NCBI GenBank assembly: GCA_947457025.1
Contig: CANGUI010000116.1
Span: 1-6,329, forward strand
DNA from: Flammeovirgaceae bacterium
GTDB taxonomy: Bacteria > Bacteroidota > Bacteroidia > Cytophagales > Cyclobacteriaceae
Length of the DNA stretch: 6,329 bases
Direction of reading: 5' to 3'
Made by a program: the position numbers and the translations under genes. Under the pieces are notes generated by a model. The model was not told the DNA's origin. It saw only the letters and a list, made by a program, of their open reading frames with translations, and did no database searches. Each line of letters opens with the position of its first letter. Within the stretch, counting starts at the first letter, position 1. Shown one piece after another: positions 1 through 5,901 of the stretch.

Positions 1-97
1 AACTGTCGAAATCCATCTTCTCGAGCATTTTCTTGAGCATGAGTATGCCCGCCCAGGGCGTGATCTCTTTATCGGTAAACTCGATTTTATAGTCCAT
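1..97 (-). CDS. IS1380-family transposase, N-terminal fragment (runs off left edge)
   Basis: The minus strand from the ATG at 97-95 reads 32 codons to the window edge, starting MDYKIEFTDKEITPWAG and followed by a leucine/lysine-rich helix (LMLKKMLEKMDF). A short opening followed by the DKEITPWGG-type motif and LLKKML-type helix is characteristic of the N-terminus of IS1380-family (DDE group 1) transposases, many of which occur in Bacteroidota. The catalytic DDE residues would lie outside the window, so activity cannot be judged. Seen directly: reading frame, start codon, motif. Known from the family: about 400-450 residues in full and cut-and-paste type chemistry. The preceding 120 bases are AT-rich and contain inverted repeats, fitting an IS leader. 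The fragment is cut by the window, not necessarily by mutation. Confidence 0.75.
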   Translation of the reverse strand, partial: MDYKIEFTDKEITPWAGILMLKKMLEKMDFDS

Positions 98-104
98 AGA
101 CTTT

Positions 105-119
105 GTCAGAAAATCTGAC
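105..119. repeat. Perfect 6-bp inverted repeat in the transposase leader
   Basis: GTCAGA, a 3-base AAA spacer, then TCTGAC form a perfect dyad ending eight bases upstream of the transposase start codon. In the transcript it would form a small hairpin just ahead of the ATG and could hinder initiation, or it could be a protein-binding dyad. There is no experimental support; the symmetry is the only evidence. Confidence 0.5.
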
Positions 120-183
120 CGAATTTAAGGACTCTTTGAACAACTTAAAATGTTGATTATCAAATCTTTTTCACATGTTTTCT

Positions 184-215
184 CTAATGGCCGCCATTAG
201 AACTTTTTCCTAATG
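184..215. repeat. Three-copy CTAATG/CATTAG inverted repeats forming mutually exclusive hairpins
   Basis: On the plus strand CTAATGG at 184-190 and CCATTAG at 194-200 form a perfect 7-bp dyad; with the C191-G193 pair the symmetry extends to 8 bases around one central base. A third arm, CTAATG at 210-215, can pair with CATTAG at 195-200 across a 9-base spacer, so the central arm has two alternative partners. The block lies in the AT-rich IS leader, about 90-120 bases upstream of the transposase start. It may be a regulatory or transposase-binding structure of the insertion sequence, or subterminal repeats. Confidence 0.55.
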
Positions 216-246
216 ACAATTCCGGGATAAAATCAAGCCTGGTCCG

Positions 247-510
247 ATGGTTTTTGATTCCTCACCTGCGGGCATGGCTGAGTACCGGAATAGCATCCGA
301 GCAAAAAGACATTTTTTGGTTTCGTATGTGGCGACGCTTGGCCTGTTAATGGGAAGCGTGGCCTCCGGAAATGAACGCACGGCGGGCCTGATGCTGGCAG
401 GATGTGTTGTAACGTTCTCGTTTTCGATGCACTTTATCGGAAAGTCGACCAACCAACTGCATAAATCAGTTTGGTTACGAAATCGGGACGCACTGAACCG
501 GCGTCGCTGA
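247..510 (+). CDS. Small two-helix membrane protein of unknown function
   Basis: This 87-residue frame has two hydrophobic segments, at about residues 23-40 and 46-64, separated by a short polar loop (SGNERT), and a basic, Trp-containing tail (HKSVWLRNRDALNRRR). That pattern, together with its position filling the gap exactly up to nuoD, favours a real gene over chance. I do not recognise a named family. The start is uncertain: ATG at 247 is the first, ATG at 274 (MAEYRN) is a plausible alternative that would leave both helices intact, and the frame is open upstream to a TGA at 214-216. No Shine-Dalgarno or clear TAnnTTTG box precedes either start. It converges on nuoD with one base between the two stop codons, leaving no room for a separate terminator. 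An insertion-sequence end lies directly upstream and may have replaced its native promoter or original start. Confidence 0.6.
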   Translation: MVFDSSPAGMAEYRNSIRAKRHFLVSYVATLGLLMGSVASGNERTAGLMLAGCVVTFSFSMHFIGKSTNQLHKSVWLRNRDALNRRR

Positions 511-511
511 C

Positions 512-1723
512 TTAGCGATCGACCTCACCGAGGACAATGTCGATTGAACCCAGAATGGCTACCAGATCAGCCAGGAGCACCCCGCGCGTGATCTCCGGCA
601 GGATGGCGAGGTTTACAAAACTGGGGCCACGGGCTTTGCAGCGGAGTGGAATGTCGGATTTCCCATCCGCGCGGAAATAGAACCCCAACTCACCTTTCGG
701 ATTCTCGGCCCGCACGTACAACTCCTGGGCTTTGGGTCTGATTTTCCTGGGTAACAACGCATGCGGATCAAAGTCGCGCGTACGCTTGTGTTGGTCGAGC
801 AGTTGCACACAACACTGATCTGCGATCTTCATGCTTTCGCGGATTTCTGCCAGCCGCACCCAGGTGCGATCCCAGCAATCTCCCACCTGGCCCCTTCGTC
901 CGGTGCCGATGGGCACATCAAATTCAAGTTCAGGATAGACCGAGTACGCGTCTACCCGGCGAAGGTCGTACCGCAGGCCGGAGGCGCGTAACATCGGCCC
1001 GGTAATGCCGGCATTGATGGCGAGGTTGAGCGGCAGTACGCCCACATTCGCCGTGCGGGCAACAAAGATCTTGTTGTTGATCAGGAGTGTCTCCAACTCA
1101 TTTACCTTGGGCCGGAAATAGTGAATAAACTCGCGGCACCTATCTTCAAACCCAACGGGCAGATCATAGAACAAGCCACCAACCCAGATATAATTGTAAA
1201 GCAGACGCGAGCCGGATGCCCATTCCAGCAACCGGAGAATATGTTCGCGGTCGCGCATCACCCAAAAGAAGGGCGTCATCGCCCCAATGTCCATCCCGTA
1301 AGTGCCGATCGCAATCAGATGCGAAGCAATGCGATTTAATTCTGCCACCAACACGCGGATATACTCAATGCGTTTGGGCAGTTGCCCGTCCAGCCCAAGC
1401 ATTTTTTCCACGCCCATCACGAAAGCATGTTCCGAGTTCATGGAAGCCACGTAATCCATCCGATCCACAAACGGGATGATCTGGTTATAAGGGAGATTCT
1501 CTGCATGCTTCTCAAAGCAGCGGTGCAGGTAACCGATATGGGGGATGACATCCTTTACGACCTCACCATCGCTCACCACCTCGAGGCGCAGCACCCCGTG
1601 GGTGGATGGGTGCTGTGGCCCGATGTTGATGAGCATCTCTTCGGGGCGCAGTTGGGCCGGCTCAAATTTATTGGGCTCAGACAGATCAAGATTGGCAGGA
1701 TGGTAGTGGTACGCCTGTCTCAC
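512..1723 (-). CDS. nuoD: NADH-quinone oxidoreductase subunit D (complex I 49-kDa homologue)
   Basis: This is the peripheral-arm subunit that forms most of the quinone-binding pocket of respiratory complex I together with NuoB, at the cytoplasmic face of the inner membrane. The 403 residues match the usual length. Visible landmarks are GPQHPSTHG at residues 35-43, [11 protein letters not shown] at 62-72, PFVDRMDY at 84-91, a central NRIASHL and TPFFW region, LRASG and RVDAYSVY, and the family-typical ending [12 protein letters not shown]. His42 and Tyr91 correspond by alignment to Thermus His38 and Tyr87, the residues that contact the quinone headgroup. The start is GTG (1723-1721) and overlaps the nuoC stop as GTGA, which supports this start and suggests translational coupling; the next candidate is ATG at residue 30, only just before the conserved core. 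NuoC and NuoD are separate proteins here. It is the last nuo gene in the cluster; nuoE does not follow. Confidence 0.97.
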   Translation of the reverse strand: MRQAYHYHPANLDLSEPNKFEPAQLRPEEMLINIGPQHPSTHGVLRLEVVSDGEVVKDVIPHIGYLHRCFEKHAENLPYNQIIPFVDRMDYVASMNSEHAFVMGVEKMLGLDGQLPKRIEYIRVLVAELNRIASHLIAIGTYGMDIGAMTPFFWVMRDREHILRLLEWASGSRLLYNYIWVGGLFYDLPVGFEDRCREFIHYFRPKVNELETLLINNKIFVARTANVGVLPLNLAINAGITGPMLRASGLRYDLRRVDAYSVYPELEFDVPIGTGRRGQVGDCWDRTWVRLAEIRESMKIADQCCVQLLDQHKRTRDFDPHALLPRKIRPKAQELYVRAENPKGELGFYFRADGKSDIPLRCKARGPSFVNLAILPEITRGVLLADLVAILGSIDIVLGEVDR

Positions 1724-2220
1724 GGATACAGTTTTTCGCGATCGTACTTCACCGACATACCGCGGTAGGTGGGTTGTTCCTCGTAGTCTTTGCGGAGCGG
1801 GTGTCCCTCCCAGTCGGCCGGCAGCAGGATCCTGCGCAGGTCGGGATGGCCGGTAAAGCGGATACCCAGCAGATCGAACGCCTCGCGCTCATGCCAGTTA
1901 GCTGTACGCCAGATGCCCGACACGGAGGGCACTTCCGGATGGTTGCGTGGAACAATGACCTTGACGGCCAACGCTTTGTTGAACGGAATTGAGTAAAGAT
2001 GATAAACTACCTCCATTGAATTTGACGCGGGGCCGTTGTCAATGCCCGTGAGACACGCCAGCTGATCAAACAAGAAATCGGGGAGTTTGTGAAGGTCGGT
2101 AAGCACAGCGGGCAACTGCTCAACGGGCACAACGTAAGTTACCGGGTGACTGTTGGGTACCACGTGCGCGGTACCGCCGGTGGCTTCTTCCAGCCATATC
2201 TTTATCTGCTCGTGGTCCAT
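1720..2220 (-). CDS. nuoC: NADH-quinone oxidoreductase subunit C (complex I 30-kDa homologue)
   Basis: This is a structural subunit of the complex I Q-module; it holds no cofactor and packs against NuoD. The 166-residue protein has the 30-kDa family signature at about residues 104-145: [17 protein letters not shown] followed by [22 protein letters not shown]. The N-terminal 100 residues are the more variable alpha/beta domain. Its ATG (2220-2218) shares one base with the nuoB stop (TGATG) and its TGA overlaps the nuoD GTG, so it is embedded in a coupled operon. The length is normal for an unfused NuoC; in enterobacteria this domain is fused to NuoD. Nothing appears damaged. Confidence 0.96.
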   Translation of the reverse strand: MDHEQIKIWLEEATGGTAHVVPNSHPVTYVVPVEQLPAVLTDLHKLPDFLFDQLACLTGIDNGPASNSMEVVYHLYSIPFNKALAVKVIVPRNHPEVPSVSGIWRTANWHEREAFDLLGIRFTGHPDLRRILLPADWEGHPLRKDYEEQPTYRGMSVKYDREKLYP

Positions 2221-2732
2221 CAGCCTCTCGATGTCAGGATGCTCTCCCCCCTGATCTTCTCCTGCAACTTCATGATGCCGCCCAACAGCGCTTCAGGCCG
2301 CGGCGGACAACCCGGTACATAGACATCAACGGGAATAATCTGATCCACTCCTTTCACGACGTGGTAGCCGTGCTGCCAGTAGGGCCCGCCACAATTGGCG
2401 CATGAGCCCATCGAAATCACATACCGCGGCTCGGCCATCTGCTCATACAGTCTGCGCACGCGGTCGGCCATTTTGAACGTAACGGTACCGGCGATGATCA
2501 TGACATCGCTCTGGCGCGGGGTAGCACGCGGCGCCATACCAAACCGATCCATATCATACGGCGTTGAGCCTGCGCTCATGAATTCGATGGCACAGCAGGC
2601 GAGCCCGAAGGTCATCGGGAAAAGCGAAGAAAGCCGGGACCAGTTGAGCAGATCATCGATTTTTGCAATGATCACGCCGCCGTTGCCGAGCGACTCTTTG
2701 TAAGCCCAGTTATGGTTTGGTATGGCGCTCAT
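2220..2732 (-). CDS. nuoB: NADH-quinone oxidoreductase subunit B (cluster N2 protein, PSST homologue)
   Basis: This subunit carries the terminal iron-sulfur cluster N2, which passes electrons to quinone at the NuoB-NuoD interface. In the 170 residues the four expected [4Fe-4S] ligands are present: tandem Cys46-Cys47 in [10 protein letters not shown], Cys111 in GSCANCGG, and Cys142 in VPGCPPRPE. The [13 protein letters not shown] loop (residues 64-76) is also typical. An additional Cys114 lies where enterobacterial NuoB has Ser; I believe the GSCANCGG form is usual in Bacteroidota. The ATG at 2732-2730 lies 23 bases inside the end of nuoA and is the only start that keeps the usual short N-terminal extension. 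The stop overlaps the nuoC start by one base. Confidence 0.97.
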   Translation of the reverse strand: MSAIPNHNWAYKESLGNGGVIIAKIDDLLNWSRLSSLFPMTFGLACCAIEFMSAGSTPYDMDRFGMAPRATPRQSDVMIIAGTVTFKMADRVRRLYEQMAEPRYVISMGSCANCGGPYWQHGYHVVKGVDQIIPVDVYVPGCPPRPEALLGGIMKLQEKIRGESILTSRG

Positions 2733-3195
2733 TGAGTTGATCGTAAAACTGTTTCGGAACCGGCGAAGGGTAGTCGCGCACTTCCGGCTTCGGTTTGATC
2801 CAATCCAGATGGCCGTTTACCCAGGCATAGGCCAATCCAAGTACCAACAGCAGGATGAACACCATCATGGCAGCGAAGGAGTACCACCCCCACGAGCCGT
2901 CGGTTTGCGCGATCAAATCCGCATCGGCAAAAAGCATCGCCCACGGAAACATGAAGACCACTTCGATCTCGAAAAGCAAAAAGACGAGGGCCAGAATATA
3001 AAACCGCACATTGACCTGCACCCACGCGTTGCCTTTGGGATCCTCGCCACTTTCGTAGGCGGCATTTTTTTCAACATTGGGACGATGGGGCCGCAGCAGC
3101 CTTGATACCAGCAGCGCACTCGCGACAAACGAGCCACCGCCAATAAGAAAGAGGAGCACTTCGCTCCAGCCCGAAGGAGGTTGCATGAATTGCAT
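2710..3195 (-). CDS. nuoA: NADH-quinone oxidoreductase subunit A (ND3 homologue)
   Basis: This is a membrane subunit at the junction of the peripheral and membrane arms of complex I. With the start chosen here (ATG 3195-3193) it has 161 residues and three transmembrane helices at about 11-32, 65-88 and 105-126. The ND3 signature is present: [13 protein letters not shown] at 46-58, then [23 protein letters not shown] in the second helix region, with its conserved acidic residues. Ser49 replaces the Cys of the common YECG motif. The frame is open for 54 more codons upstream to 3357, but that part is Ser/Pro/Arg-rich and unlike NuoA; an ATG at 3219 and another at 3186 are alternatives. I chose 3195 because the TATCTTTA box sits four bases before it, as it does before comM. 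The C-terminus is extended after helix 3 ([17 protein letters not shown]) and overlaps nuoB by 23 bases. First gene of the nuo block. Confidence 0.93.
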   Translation of the reverse strand: MQFMQPPSGWSEVLLFLIGGGSFVASALLVSRLLRPHRPNVEKNAAYESGEDPKGNAWVQVNVRFYILALVFLLFEIEVVFMFPWAMLFADADLIAQTDGSWGWYSFAAMMVFILLLVLGLAYAWVNGHLDWIKPKPEVRDYPSPVPKQFYDQLNERHTKP

Positions 3196-3199
3196 CGGG

Positions 3200-3207
3200 T
3201 AAAGATA
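3200..3207 (-). promoter_or_regulatory. Candidate Bacteroidota -7 box for nuoABCD (TATCTTTA)
   Basis: The minus strand reads TATCTTTA, seven of eight matches when counted against TAnnTTTG with its two free positions, four bases before the chosen nuoA ATG. No convincing TTG -33 box lies about 19-21 bases upstream, so support is partial. The same octamer at the same distance precedes comM. If used, transcription would start at or very near the ATG. Confidence 0.35.
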
Positions 3208-3224
3208 CGAAGGTTTCATTCGCC

Positions 3225-3353
3225 GGCCCCACGGGGAGAACTGCATTTCTGCGGCACTGCCGGAGGGGTTTGAACCCGAAGGGCTTGCATACACGGCCCG
3301 AAAAGGGCGCCGGAATACCGTTGGATCGTGTAAACACGCTGGCTCCACGGGGA
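3225..3353. repeat. 13-bp near-perfect direct repeat pair bounding the intergenic dyads
   Basis: GGCCCCACGGGGA at 3225-3237 and GGCTCCACGGGGA at 3341-3353 match at 12 of 13 positions in the same orientation, about 116 bases apart. They bracket the cluster of dyads. They might be the ends of a small inserted element or paired binding sites; chance in GC-rich sequence is possible. Confidence 0.35.
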
Positions 3354-3361
3354 CCACCGGC

Positions 3362-4273
3362 TTAATCGTGCAGCGGCCGTTTTTTGATCATGCCTCCTTT
3401 AATGTCGTTAACGCTGTTTTCCACCACGAAGGCATTCTCGTCTATCTTGGCGATTTCGGTTTTGAGTTTCTGTAGTTCGAGACGCGTGATCACGGAGATG
3501 ATCACATCGTGCTCCCGTTCTTGTTTGCCGCGTTTGCCGAAACCGCTTTTCCCCTTCAGCACCGTAACCCCCCTCCCCATGTTTTCAATGATGGCCTGCT
3601 GAATCGCATAGCTTTTATCGGAAATGATCATCACGCTGGTGTACTCCTCAATGCCATGCACTACAAAATCGACTGTTTTGGAGGCGACCAGGTAGGTGAG
3701 AATCGCATACAGAGCAGTTTCCAGGTTTATCAGGTAGGCAGCCACGGCAAAGATGAGGATGTTCAGAACCAAAATAACATCGCCCACGGTGAGCGTAGTT
3801 TTCTTACTCGAATAAATGGCCAACACTTCGGTGCCATCAATCACGCTGCCCCCGCGAATGGATAAGCCGATACCCGCTCCGAGAAAAAAGCCGCCAAAAA
3901 CAGAGATCAGTAGTTTGTCGTGTGTGATGGTGGGAAAATCCACAAACGCGAGTACAAGCGCAAGTGCAGCCACAGCGATGCCCGTTTTGAATGCAAAAAT
4001 GCGGGAGACCTGGGTGTAGGCGATCAGAATAAACGGCAGGTTGATGAGCGCCACCAGCAGCGAAAGCGGAACACCTGAAACGAGGTGGACCAACAGCGAG
4101 ATGCCCATAACGCCGCCATCGAGAAACTGATTCGGAAGCAAAAAACCTTTCAGGCCGAAGCTGGCGGAAAAAACACCGGCAGTGATGAAGAGCACATCCT
4201 TGATGTTACGCGCCCATTCAATCCGCTTGGTGCGAAGTTGCAGAAGTGCCGAATGGCGGGATGAGGTGGACAT
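3362..4273 (-). CDS. yitT: YitT family membrane protein (DUF161 plus C-terminal DUF2179)
   Basis: This is a predicted integral membrane protein of 303 residues, normal for the family, whose transport or other function is not established. Hydrophobic segments lie at about 26-47, 54-87, 95-112, 121-138, 164-183 and 187-206. Typical YitT features are LLPNQFLDGGVMGISLL (residues 45-61) and the glycine-rich IRGGSVIDGTEVLAI (139-153) between helices. The C-terminal soluble domain, from about 210 (EYTSVMIISDKSYAIQQAI) to 297, is DUF2179; it contains the GRGVTVLKGKSGFGKRGKQ stretch and ends VENSVNDIKGGMIKKRP. The N-terminus is basic, followed directly by the first helix. The ATG at 4273-4271 is five bases from a good TTG-N20-TATTATTG promoter match. 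It lies 59 bases after comM and may be transcribed independently or with it. No Shine-Dalgarno is visible. Confidence 0.9.
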   Translation of the reverse strand: MSTSSRHSALLQLRTKRIEWARNIKDVLFITAGVFSASFGLKGFLLPNQFLDGGVMGISLLVHLVSGVPLSLLVALINLPFILIAYTQVSRIFAFKTGIAVAALALVLAFVDFPTITHDKLLISVFGGFFLGAGIGLSIRGGSVIDGTEVLAIYSSKKTTLTVGDVILVLNILIFAVAAYLINLETALYAILTYLVASKTVDFVVHGIEEYTSVMIISDKSYAIQQAIIENMGRGVTVLKGKSGFGKRGKQEREHDVIISVITRLELQKLKTEIAKIDENAFVVENSVNDIKGGMIKKRPLHD

Positions 4274-4278
4274 AAATC

Positions 4279-4309
4279 CAATAATACGGATTCAAATCCC
4301 GGCAGGCAA
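4279..4309 (-). promoter_or_regulatory. Candidate promoter for yitT (TTG-N20-TATTATTG)
   Basis: On the minus strand TTG (4309-4307) is followed after 20 bases by TATTATTG (4286-4279), one mismatch from the Bacteroidota -7 consensus TAnnTTTG, with roughly the expected -33/-7 spacing. The box ends five bases before the yitT ATG, implying little or no untranslated leader. Sequence match only. Confidence 0.4.
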
Positions 4310-4314
4310 GCCTG
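4303..4314. repeat. 12-bp dyad CAGGC-AA-GCCTG in the comM-yitT gap
   Basis: A perfect inverted repeat with a two-base centre overlaps the proposed -33 TTG of yitT, a position where an operator could act. A second dyad, GGATT-CA-AATCC, sits at 4288-4299 between the -33 and -7 boxes. On the minus strand the T-run lies before the hairpin, not after it, so this is not an intrinsic terminator for comM. Confidence 0.35.
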
Positions 4315-4332
4315 TTGAAAAAAGACGGTAAT

Positions 4333-5871
4333 TCAACCCGCCCACCCGTCGCGGTCGAGGCTGCGGTACTGGATGGCTTCCGCCAGATGTTCAATGCGGA
4401 TATCGTCTGCGCCGGAGAGATCAGCGATCGTGCGCGATACTTTCAAAATCCGGTCGTAGGCACGGGCAGAAAGGCCGAGGCGCTCCATGGCAGTTTTGAG
4501 CAGCATCCGGCCCGCCTCATTGATCGAGCAGACCTCCTTTACCTGATTGGACGGCATCATCGCATTGGTATATATCCCCGAAAGGGACTTAAAGCGTTCG
4601 AGCTGCCGCTCGCGGGCCTGTACCACGCGGGCGCGGATGTCGGCCGAACTTTCCGTTTTGCGCTGGGCGGTCATTTCGTCAAATGTAACGGGCACCACTT
4701 CCACATGCAGGTCAATGCGGTCGAGCAGCGGACCACTGATTTTGCTGAGATAACGCTGTACCACGCCGGGGGCACAGACACATTCTTTTTCCGGGTGATT
4801 GTAGTAGCCGCACGGGCACGGGTTCATGCTGGCCACCAGCATGAAGTTGGCGGGGTAATCGATAGAGATGCGGGCGCGTGAGATCGTGACGCGGCGTTCC
4901 TCCATAGGCTGGCGCATCACTTCGAGCACGGTACGTTTAAACTCGGGCAATTCATCCAAAAACAATACCCCGTTATGGGCGAGTGATATTTCCCCGGGCT
5001 GGGGATGGCCGCCACCGCCTACCAAGGCCACATCCGAGATGGTGTGGTGGGGCGAGCGGAACGGCCGTGAGGTGAGCAACGTGGCATTCGAACCGAGTTT
5101 GCCGGCCACTGAGTGAATTTTGGTGGTCTCCAGCGCCTCGTTGAGCGTGAGCGGCGGCAGGATGCCCGGCAGGCGCTTGGCAAGCATGGTTTTGCCCGCA
5201 CCGGGCGGGCCGATCATGATGGCATTGTGGCCACCGGCTGCTGCTATCTCCAGCGCACGCTTGATGTTTTCCTGCCCCTGTACGTCGCGGAAATCAAAAT
5301 CATAATGGTTGGCCTTGGTCTGAAACACATCGCGCGTATCTGCCGTCAGCGGCGCGATGGTCTTTTCGCCGTTAAAGAAGCCAATTGCGTCCGACAGCGT
5401 TTCCACGCCGATCACTTCCAGGTTGTTCACAATGGCGGCCTCGTGGGCGTTTTCCATCGGCAGCACCACGCCTTTCAATTTCTCTTTACGTGCCTGTATG
5501 GCGATAGGCAACACGCCTCGGATGGGGCGGAGAATGCCATCCAGCGACAACTCGCCCATGATGAGGTATTGGTCAAGGGCCTCGGCCACCACCTGGCCGG
5601 AGGCTTTGAGAATCGACAGTGCAATGGGCAAATCATAGGCGCTCCCCTCCTTGCGCAAATCGGCTGGCGCCAGGTTTACTACCACTTTGGTGCGCGGCAT
5701 GAAGTACCCGAGACTTTTAAAAGACGATTCAATGCGGTGCTCACTTTCTTTCACCGCTGCATCCGGCAATCCGGTAAGAAAAAAATGTTGCCCCTGTGTT
5801 ACATTTACTTCCACAGTGATGGTCCGGGCATCAACGCCCAAAACGGCCGCGCCAAAGGTTTTTGAAACCAT
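4333..5871 (-). CDS. comM: YifB/ComM family AAA+ ATPase (Mg chelatase-like)
   Basis: ComM-type proteins are cytoplasmic hexameric helicases that promote branch migration when single-stranded DNA is integrated during natural transformation; in non-competent bacteria the role is less clear. The 512 residues are full length. The N-terminal ChlI/Lon-S5-like domain spans about 1-165 (GLPDAAVKES at 34-43, NLAPADLRKEG at 66-76, DLPIALSIL at 80-88, GELSLDG at 106-112). The ATPase domain follows: Walker A GPPGAGKT at 221-228, SRPFRSPHHTISD at 268-280, Walker B GVLFLDE at 301-307, and LLDRIDLH at 382-389 with a possible arginine finger. Cys352, 354, 364 and 366 in NPCPCGYYNHPEKECVC form the family's zinc-like insertion. 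The C-terminal lid domain (about 410-508) ends with LSARAYDRILKVSRTIADL and IAEAIQYR-type motifs. The start at 5871 gives the classic MVSKTFGAAVLGV N-terminus. It lies 30 bases after gmhA. No sign of damage. Confidence 0.96.
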   Translation of the reverse strand: MVSKTFGAAVLGVDARTITVEVNVTQGQHFFLTGLPDAAVKESEHRIESSFKSLGYFMPRTKVVVNLAPADLRKEGSAYDLPIALSILKASGQVVAEALDQYLIMGELSLDGILRPIRGVLPIAIQARKEKLKGVVLPMENAHEAAIVNNLEVIGVETLSDAIGFFNGEKTIAPLTADTRDVFQTKANHYDFDFRDVQGQENIKRALEIAAAGGHNAIMIGPPGAGKTMLAKRLPGILPPLTLNEALETTKIHSVAGKLGSNATLLTSRPFRSPHHTISDVALVGGGGHPQPGEISLAHNGVLFLDELPEFKRTVLEVMRQPMEERRVTISRARISIDYPANFMLVASMNPCPCGYYNHPEKECVCAPGVVQRYLSKISGPLLDRIDLHVEVVPVTFDEMTAQRKTESSADIRARVVQARERQLERFKSLSGIYTNAMMPSNQVKEVCSINEAGRMLLKTAMERLGLSARAYDRILKVSRTIADLSGADDIRIEHLAEAIQYRSLDRDGWAG

Positions 5872-5875
5872 GCGC

Positions 5876-5883
5876 TAAAGATA
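5876..5883 (-). promoter_or_regulatory. Candidate Bacteroidota -7 box for comM (TATCTTTA)
   Basis: The minus strand reads TATCTTTA four bases before the comM ATG, identical in sequence and spacing to the box before nuoA. A TTTG lies only 14 bases upstream, closer than the usual -33 spacing, so the -33 element is doubtful. It falls in the 30-base gap after gmhA, so comM may have its own promoter as well as readthrough from gmhA. Confidence 0.35.
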
Positions 5884-5901
5884 AAATGGAATAGTGGCAA
5901 A

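Larger units (their letters stand above)
1..230 (-). mobile_element. Right-hand part of an IS1380-like insertion sequence; outer boundary approximate
   Basis: The transposase start at 97 points leftwards, so the bases to its right should be the leader and terminal region of the element. The stretch 98-220 is markedly more AT-rich than the genes and has several inverted repeats. The composition returns to that of the chromosome at about 220-245. The terminal inverted repeat and target duplication cannot be identified because the other end is not in the window; a CCCGGAATT-type end on the minus strand near 217-226 is only a guess. The right boundary given here is an estimate. Confidence 0.45.
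3196..3361. other. Dyad-rich intergenic region between yitT and nuoA
   Basis: These 166 GC-rich bases hold no credible gene. They contain a cluster of short perfect dyads: CCCC-AC-GGGG at 3227-3236, CGGCA-C-TGCCG at 3252-3262, GGGTT-TG-AACCC at 3266-3277, GCCC-GAAAA-GGGC at 3296-3308, and CGTGT-AA-ACACG at 3327-3338. On the minus strand, GGGTTCAAACCC resembles a tRNA T-arm, but no full cloverleaf can be built. None of the hairpins is followed by a T-run in either direction, so no clear intrinsic terminator is seen. The region may hold regulatory signals for nuo or be a degraded intergenic repeat. Confidence 0.5.

Noticed and set aside
210..452. An 80-codon frame on the minus strand opposite the small membrane protein
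   Set aside because: It lacks helices or motifs, ends inside the presumed IS boundary, and the opposite strand gives a far more protein-like translation.
3296..3308. GCCC-GAAAA-GGGC as an intrinsic terminator of yitT
   Set aside because: The stem has only four pairs and is not followed by a T-run on the relevant strand.
3250..3330. A possible tRNA gene on the minus strand (GGGTTCAAACCC resembles a T-arm)
   Set aside because: Only three T-stem pairs form; no matching 7-bp acceptor stem, D-arm or anticodon arm can be placed, and there is no CCA end. Not a functional tRNA.
3196..3357. A 54-residue N-terminal extension of NuoA starting at 3357
   Set aside because: NuoA is normally about 120-165 residues and begins shortly before its first helix. 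The extension is Ser/Pro/Arg-rich, crosses several dyads and has no NuoA similarity.
4303..4325. CAGGCAAGCCTG hairpin as a terminator of comM
   Set aside because: In the direction of comM transcription the T-run comes before the hairpin rather than after it.
4315..4881. A 188-codon open frame on the plus strand
   Set aside because: It is antisense to the C-terminal half of comM, has no recognisable motif, and its start falls in the comM-yitT gap without promoter features.
5113..5865. A 250-codon open frame on the plus strand
   Set aside because: It lies entirely opposite comM, whose domains and motifs are complete. The translation shows no recognisable domain or membrane segment, as expected for a shadow frame in GC-rich DNA.
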